Of a DNA stretch of 64,000 nt, positions 59,497 to 64,000 are shown piece after piece (positions within the stretch are counted from its first letter, which is position 1; each line of letters begins with the position of its first letter). Origin of the DNA: Rhodobacter sp. SY28-1 (GTDB lineage Bacteria; Pseudomonadota; Alphaproteobacteria; Rhodobacterales; Rhodobacteraceae); NCBI RefSeq assembly GCF_005222785.1, contig NZ_STGH01000003.1, positions 372,001 through 436,000 of the forward strand. Direction: 5' to 3'. The notes under the pieces were generated by a model that did no database searches, was not told the DNA's origin, and was given only the letters and a program-made list of their open reading frames with translations. The translations under genes were made by a program, and so were the position numbers.

Positions 59497-60672
59497 TCAG
59501 GCGGTGACGCGCAGTTCGCGCAGGCCGTGGAAGTGGTAGACGTCGCCGTAAGCGGGTGCCTCGGCCAGTCTAAGGTCTGGATGGTGCTGGAACAGGATCG
59601 GCAGGGCGACCTGCAGTTCCAGCCGGGCCAGAGGGGCGCCGACGCAGAAGTGGAGGCCTGCACCGAAGCTGGCGTGCGGTTTCACCGGCCGCTTCGGGAG
59701 GAAATGGTCGGGGTTTTCCCACACGCCGGGATCGCGGTTCGCGGCGGCGAGAAGCAGGCCCACCTGGTCGCCGCGGTGGAAGGTGTGGCCCATCACCTCG
59801 ACGTCCTCATAGGCATGCCGGGTGAACATGTGCAGCGCGGGATCGAAGCGGAGGATTTCCTCGACGGTGCCCTCGATGTGGTCGGGGGCGAGCGCGGTGA
59901 GCGGTGTTCGGGTTTCGAGAAGCGTCTTCACGCCGTTGCCGATGGTATGGACTGTCGCCTCGTGCCCGGCGTTCAGAAGAAGGATGCAGGTGGCGATGAG
60001 CTCGTCTGTGGACAGCTTCTCGCCCTCGCTTTCGGCGGCGATCAGCTGGGTGATGAGGTCGTCGGCGGGCTTGGCGCGGCGTTCGTCGACGTAAGAGCGG
60101 AGGAAGGCGACGAAAGCCTCGGTCGCGGCCACCGCCTTGTCCTCCATCTGCCGCGTGCGGCCGGCCATGTACATGCCGACCATCGCGTTCGACCAAGAGA
60201 GAAGGTCCGGGGCCATCGCCTCGGGCACGCCGAGGAGACGTGCGATGATGCGGACGGGCAGGGGCTGGGCGAAGGTTTTCAGAAGGTCGAAGTCGCCCTT
60301 CGGGCAGGCTTCTGCAAGTTCGGTCGACAGGGCGGCGATGTCCGGGGCGAGGCCCGCGATACGGCGCGAGGTGAAGGCCCGCAGGACGAGGTTGCGCAGC
60401 CGGGTGTGGCGGGGCGGTTCCAGTTCCAGCATCGAATGGGCCTCGACCGCGTAGAAGGGGGCGAGGTGGGGCGGGATCGGCAGGGGGTCCACCGGCTCAC
60501 GTCCAAAGCGGCGGTCGCGGAAGATCGCGTTCACGGCCGCGGCGTTGCCGGTGCAGACGAGGGCATAGTCGGTCCAGTGGAAGAAAGGTCCGGCGGCACG
60601 GGCGCGTTCGTAGAACGGGTAGGGGTTCTGGACGAAGGCAGGGTCCTTGGGCGATTGCTGCAGGGAGAGCAT
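59497..60672 (-). CDS. Cytochrome P450
   Basis: 391 aa from the ATG at 60672, which overlaps the EamA stop (TGATG). Soluble bacterial P450: I-helix LLNAGHEATVHTIG (oxygen-binding AGHEAT, ~230), K-helix ExxR (EEILRFDP...MFTR) and heme loop FGAGLHFCVGAPLARLE (~335-351) with the axial Cys. A monooxygenase needing an external ferredoxin/reductase pair; the nearest reductase is fpr 4 kb away in another operon. Substrate unknown; class resembles CYP107/CYP109-like hydroxylases but assignment is not possible by eye. Confidence 0.9.
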   Translation of the reverse strand: MLSLQQSPKDPAFVQNPYPFYERARAAGPFFHWTDYALVCTGNAAAVNAIFRDRRFGREPVDPLPIPPHLAPFYAVEAHSMLELEPPRHTRLRNLVLRAFTSRRIAGLAPDIAALSTELAEACPKGDFDLLKTFAQPLPVRIIARLLGVPEAMAPDLLSWSNAMVGMYMAGRTRQMEDKAVAATEAFVAFLRSYVDERRAKPADDLITQLIAAESEGEKLSTDELIATCILLLNAGHEATVHTIGNGVKTLLETRTPLTALAPDHIEGTVEEILRFDPALHMFTRHAYEDVEVMGHTFHRGDQVGLLLAAANRDPGVWENPDHFLPKRPVKPHASFGAGLHFCVGAPLARLELQVALPILFQHHPDLRLAEAPAYGDVYHFHGLRELRVTA

Positions 60673-61601
60673 CACGTCCTCTGATTGGCCAAAGCCGGAC
60701 CGATCAGGCCCTGGGCGATCAAGGCCCCGGTCACCACGATCGCTGCACCGGCAGTTTGCGCCCAACTCCACGGGCCGCCAAGGATGAACACCATCAGCAT
60801 GACGTAGAAGGGCACCGCGTTCATGTGCATCGAGGCGGCACCAATCCCGATCCGGCCTACGGAAATGATCCACAAAAGTTGGCTGATCGCCATCGAACCG
60901 ATGCCGAAGATCGCAAGCCCGGTGAATTCTGGCAAGCCGATCGCACTCCAGTTCGGCCAGTTGCCCCGCAGGAGCCCGTCGGCTGCGGCGACGATCAGGG
61001 CAACCACGGCGCAACCGGAGACCGTTATCGCAACGCGACCAAGTGCGGACAGTTCGGGAAGGGCCTTGACCGTTTCCCGCGAGCCCCAGGTGTAGAGGAT
61101 GACCGAGGCGAGCGCGGCAAGCACGCCAAGGCCGAAATCGACCTCGCCCTCGGCCCCGCTGACGGCAATCAGGCCGCCAACGAGTGACAATACAAGCCCG
61201 ATGGCCAGGGCACGGGTGAAGGGGCGCTTGTCGGCGATGCATTCCAGCAGAATGCCGATTACGGGCATCGCGGCAGAGACGATGGCCACCGTGACAGGGT
61301 CATTGAACTGCAGGGCGATGATGACGAAGAAAGAGGCTAGGCCCAGGGTCACGAAGCCGACCCAGGCGCCCCGTGTCCAGTTTGCTTTGGTCACGGTGGC
61401 CACGCCCTCGGCCGCGATCCAGAGCGGAAGGAGCACGAGCGCCGCCAGCGTGGTGCGCGCGGCGGTCAGCGCGACGGGAGGCATGTGCGGGATGATGAGA
61501 TCGGCCGCGGGCAGGCCTGCGGCCCAGACCACCATCGAGGCCAGGCAGATGAGGTTGGCGGTCAGAAGTGACCGTCGCGCATCGGAGGAAATGTCTGTCA
61601 T
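60672..61601 (-). CDS. EamA/DMT-family transporter
   Basis: 309 aa, ten predicted transmembrane helices in two EamA repeats (N-terminal LICLASMVVWAAGLPAADLI; repeats split near residue 155). Drug/metabolite transporter superfamily, inner membrane, probably exports a small metabolite. Overlap with the P450 start suggests the pair act together, for example export of the hydroxylated product or of the substrate; this is inference. 59 bp after tpiA on the same strand. Confidence 0.85.
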   Translation of the reverse strand: MTDISSDARRSLLTANLICLASMVVWAAGLPAADLIIPHMPPVALTAARTTLAALVLLPLWIAAEGVATVTKANWTRGAWVGFVTLGLASFFVIIALQFNDPVTVAIVSAAMPVIGILLECIADKRPFTRALAIGLVLSLVGGLIAVSGAEGEVDFGLGVLAALASVILYTWGSRETVKALPELSALGRVAITVSGCAVVALIVAAADGLLRGNWPNWSAIGLPEFTGLAIFGIGSMAISQLLWIISVGRIGIGAASMHMNAVPFYVMLMVFILGGPWSWAQTAGAAIVVTGALIAQGLIGPALANQRT

Positions 61602-61660
61602 GCGCGCAGGTTAGGCATCCTGTCGCAGACGGGCTGATCCATCCGCGACAGGGGATGTCG

Positions 61661-62404
61661 TCAGGCGGCCGACAGCGCTGCGACGATCGCACCGAAATCT
61701 GCGGCCTTGAGGCTGGCGCCACCGACCAGCGCGCCATCGACATGCGGCACGGCAAAGATGTCGCTGGCGTTCGACGGCTTGACCGAGCCGCCATAAAGGA
61801 TGCGGACGCCCTCGGCCTCGGTCCCGATCAAACCGCGCAGGCGACCGCGCAGAAAGCTGTGCACTTCGGCGATTTCGGCCAGCGTCGGGGTGCGGCCGGT
61901 GCCGATGGCCCAGACAGGTTCGTAGGCAATGACGAGATTGGCCGCAGTCGCACCGCCGGGGATGGACCCGTCGATCTGGGTGCCGATCACGGCAAGGGTC
62001 TTGCCAGAGTCGCGCTCGGCCTCGGTCTCGCCGATGCAGACGATGGCGGTAAGGCCCGCGTCGACAGCCGCTTCGGCCTTGGCGCGGACCAGGGCGTCAG
62101 TTTCGCCATGGTCGGTGCGGCGTTCGGAATGGCCGACGATGACATGGGTCGCGCCCGCATCGCGCAGCATCGCCACCGAGATGTCGCCGGTATGTGCGCC
62201 CATCGGTTTCGGATGGCAGTCCTGCGCCCCGACCTTCAGTGCCGTGCCGGCTGCCGTGTTGGCCATGGCGGCGATCAGGGTTGCGGGCGGGCAAAGCAGC
62301 ATCTCGCAAGCCGGATCGGGATGGGCCTCAAGCAGCGCCGTCACTTCGTCCAGCGAAGCCCGGGTGCCGTTCATCTTCCAGTTTCCGGCGGCAAGTTTCT
62401 TCAT
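61661..62404 (-). CDS. tpiA: Triosephosphate isomerase
   Basis: 247 aa, standard length. Interconverts DHAP and glyceraldehyde-3-phosphate. Catalytic Lys10 in AGNWKMNG, His in VIVGHSERR (~92) and Glu in [11 protein letters not shown] (~165); phosphate loop YGGSVKPSN (~205). Upstream lies a 15-bp palindrome in a larger inverted repeat. Separate from other glycolytic genes here. Confidence 0.96.
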   Translation of the reverse strand: MKKLAAGNWKMNGTRASLDEVTALLEAHPDPACEMLLCPPATLIAAMANTAAGTALKVGAQDCHPKPMGAHTGDISVAMLRDAGATHVIVGHSERRTDHGETDALVRAKAEAAVDAGLTAIVCIGETEAERDSGKTLAVIGTQIDGSIPGGATAANLVIAYEPVWAIGTGRTPTLAEIAEVHSFLRGRLRGLIGTEAEGVRILYGGSVKPSNASDIFAVPHVDGALVGGASLKAADFGAIVAALSAA

Positions 62405-62428
62405 CTGTCGTTTCCTTGTGCAGTCCAG

Positions 62429-62443
62429 ACACGCCTAGCGTGT
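62429..62443. promoter_or_regulatory. Palindrome ACACGC-CTA-GCGTGT upstream of tpiA
   Basis: Perfect 6-bp arms, 25-39 bp before the tpiA start, nested in an outer TTTCCTT (62411) / AAGGAAA (62453) pair. Could be an operator or leader hairpin. Confidence 0.35.
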
Positions 62444-62518
62444 ATGTCCGGAAAGGAAAAGGCGGTAGATCGGCAACAATCCGTTCGTTGCCCCCGCGTC
62501 AAGCCAACCTGCCTTGGG

Positions 62519-62878
62519 TCAGGCGCCGGGCGCGTCGCGGAACTTGATCGATTCCCCGCAGCCGCAAGCCTCGACCACATTGGGATTGCGGAACTTGAAG
62601 CCGCTTTCCACAAGGCCGGTTTCATAGTCGATCTCGGTGCCGATCAGGAACATCTGGGCCATGGGCGCGATCATCACCCGCGCGCCGTCCTGTTCCACCA
62701 CCTCGTCCAGCGGATTGATCGCGGTGACGTATTCCATCGTGTATTCCATCCCCGCACAGCCGCCCTTCTTGACGCCGATGCGCAGGCCCTGGCTGCCTTC
62801 GCGCGCCATGAGCCGGGCGATCTGGCCGGTTGCAGCGGGGGTCAGGGTGACAGCGGCTTTGCCGGGAATGCCGAACAT
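62519..62878 (-). CDS. A-type iron-sulfur cluster carrier (HesB/IscA)
   Basis: 119 aa. A-type carrier with the three cluster cysteines Cys41 (KKGGCAGMEY), Cys105 and Cys107 (ACGCGES). Delivers Fe-S clusters to target proteins. Whether it is ErpA-, SufA- or IscA-like cannot be settled; it is not in a suf operon here. Between tpiA and the DUF3307 gene on the same strand. Confidence 0.92.
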   Translation of the reverse strand: MFGIPGKAAVTLTPAATGQIARLMAREGSQGLRIGVKKGGCAGMEYTMEYVTAINPLDEVVEQDGARVMIAPMAQMFLIGTEIDYETGLVESGFKFRNPNVVEACGCGESIKFRDAPGA

Positions 62879-62901
62879 GGATGGACTCCTTTGCCGGTAA
62901 C

Positions 62902-63717
62902 TTAAGGTGTCTGCGCCGGAATTCCAAGCGGGGGCAGATGACCAAGTGCGGCGACGGTCGCGAAGGAGACGACAAGGGCCCAGCCGAACGAGGCAAGCGT
63001 GCCGATGATGACATATTCGGACAGGGCGCGATCCTCTTTCACCGCGCCGTAGCGCAGGATCGACTTGGCGGCCATCAGCAGGCCCACGCCCTGCGGCTGA
63101 CCGATGAGGACAAGGACGAAGATCAGCCCGCGTTCTAGTAGGCCGATCAACCGGCCCGCCCCGGGCAGACCCTCGGCGGCGATGTCGGCCGGAAGGTTTG
63201 CAGCGAAAGGCTGCATCAGAAGCCCGACCGCGAAGCCGCCGGTGCGGGTGGCGAGGATGAGGCCGGTCAGCAGGACCATCAGCGACGGGAGCTGGCTGAC
63301 GGGCAGCGGCACCGCTTCGGACCAGAGGCCGGTCCCCAGGATGCCGCCGTCATCGCCGGTCACGATGGCTCCGGGAGCCCAGAAGCCGTTGGCCCAGAGG
63401 TCGGGAAGCCAGAGGGCGAGGGTGATGAGGGTGGCAAGGTGCAGGGACTGGTCGATCAGGAACGGTGCCAGGCCGCCCGAGGTTTTCCAGACCGAGACCA
63501 GGACCAGCTTGCCGACGTCGATCGCGATATGGACAAGGGCCAGCACCAGAAGTGCCGGATGCAGCGATCCGGTGGCGGCGACGGCGGTTGCGTAGACGAT
63601 GACGAGGTGCAGGCCCAGCGCCAAGGGAGTGCGCTTGTTGGCCACCATCCAGTTGGTCTGGAACACGAAATCGGCGAGGGTGTGGGCGAAAAGGAGGGCG
63701 ATGAAGGTTTCAGTCAT
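62902..63717 (-). CDS. DUF3307 membrane protein
   Basis: 271 aa. The start MTETFIALLFAHTLADFVFQ, then TNWMVANKR, is the DUF3307 signature; about six to seven hydrophobic helices follow, with HIAIDVGKLVLV (~87) conserved. Inner-membrane protein of unknown function, often next to SatD-like genes, as probably here. Start overlaps the upstream gene by 8 bp. Confidence 0.8.
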   Translation of the reverse strand: MTETFIALLFAHTLADFVFQTNWMVANKRTPLALGLHLVIVYATAVAATGSLHPALLVLALVHIAIDVGKLVLVSVWKTSGGLAPFLIDQSLHLATLITLALWLPDLWANGFWAPGAIVTGDDGGILGTGLWSEAVPLPVSQLPSLMVLLTGLILATRTGGFAVGLLMQPFAANLPADIAAEGLPGAGRLIGLLERGLIFVLVLIGQPQGVGLLMAAKSILRYGAVKEDRALSEYVIIGTLASFGWALVVSFATVAALGHLPPLGIPAQTP

Positions 63718-63997
63718 CGGCGGCTTTCAGTTCGGCTTCGAAGGCAGAAACGACCGCCTTTATGTCCCACCAGTTTGCGCCCTGCAATCTGTAGCTGGCC
63801 GCTGCCGGGCTTATGCCGAGCGACTGCGCTATGGAAAGACCTGACGGCTCGTCCAAGGCCAGAGCCATCACCATGGCTTCTGCCTGTTGCGGGGTCCACT
63901 TCCGGGCTACCTGATCGGCCAGTCGCGCCGCAGCCGAGGTGATCGCACCAAGCTGTCGGGTGGTGCTTGCAATCGCAAACTCTGCCCGCCTGGGCAT
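63710..63997 (-). CDS. C-terminal part of a SatD/HTH-like protein (partial)
   Basis: 95 residues visible; the frame is open to the window edge, so the ATG at 63997 may be internal. The C-terminal half contains an HTH-like stretch (LSIAQSLGISPAAASYRLQG) and ends in a helix (VVSAFEAELKAADD). Partnership with DUF3307 (8-bp overlap) suggests a SatD-family protein, but this cannot be confirmed from the fragment. Confidence 0.5.
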   Translation of the reverse strand: MPRRAEFAIASTTRQLGAITSAAARLADQVARKWTPQQAEAMVMALALDEPSGLSIAQSLGISPAAASYRLQGANWWDIKAVVSAFEAELKAADD

Positions 63998-64000
63998 CTG

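Noticed and set aside
1-64000. tRNA, rRNA, CRISPR arrays, insertion sequences, prophage
   Set aside because: Gaps are short and I saw no cloverleaf, spaced direct repeats, transposase or phage proteins.

Overview
The window is high-GC DNA from an alphaproteobacterium, most likely family Rhodobacteraceae (Rhodobacter-like). This rests on protein type, on gene order (dnaB / alr / mlaEF / radA / cvpA / purF; an Lrp regulator divergent from a DUF2849-cysI-cysH-DUF934-fpr operon) and on intergenic repeats. Coding density is very high, many genes are joined by ATGA or TGATG overlaps, and no gene-free stretch exceeds about 300 bp. I see no rRNA, tRNA, CRISPR array, transposase or prophage. The window looks chromosomal, mostly housekeeping and catabolic.

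Layout. 1-5.8 kb: surface-sugar type genes (methyltransferase fragment, GT4 glycosyltransferase, SDR), an ArsR-type regulator, a PHP phosphoesterase and small conserved proteins. 5.9-12.5 kb: a histidine-utilisation locus, hutU-hutH-hutI on minus and hutF-hutC on plus, around a 14-bp HutC-type operator; hutG is absent. 12.5-16.5 kb: a MORN-repeat secreted protein, and nadE with a small partner. 16.5-26.7 kb: a LysR regulator divergent from a tightly overlapped six-gene operon (two dimethylglycine/sarcosine dehydrogenase-like flavoproteins, an MDR reductase, an isocitrate-lyase/PEP-mutase-like enzyme, an MttB-family methyltransferase and a 3-hydroxyisobutyrate-dehydrogenase-like enzyme). This probable N-methyl-amine demethylation pathway is the most interesting system here. 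26.8-41.6 kb: a PLP enzyme, then the housekeeping block purF, cvpA, radA, pqiA-like, mlaF, mlaE, alr, dnaB, pyrE, pyrC. A P1B-4 metal ATPase sits between alr and dnaB on the other strand. 41.6-46.5 kb: an LprI-like protein, an unknown protein, a GT2 glycosyltransferase, and glutaryl-CoA dehydrogenase with a divergent LysR regulator. 46.5-53.3 kb: molybdenum-hydroxylase maturation genes (MoxR/CoxD-like, CoxE-like, XdhC/CoxF-like, a molybdopterin-binding protein) split by a large Ala/Glu-rich OmpA-family protein; no hydroxylase subunits are present. 53.3-64 kb: infC with an apparent AUA start, a small Ala-rich anchored protein, the assimilatory sulfate-reduction operon, P450 plus EamA transporter, tpiA, an A-type Fe-S carrier and a DUF3307 membrane protein.

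Non-coding sequence is rich in structure: seven copies of a GGATATTTGCAGA-type repeat, tandem A/T-rich hairpins in two places, a dispersed TGTCCAC/GTGGACA palindrome, a pair of inverted perfect DnaA boxes upstream of dnaB, and regulator-like palindromes in several divergent promoters. All functions come from reading motifs and family resemblance by eye; no database search was run.
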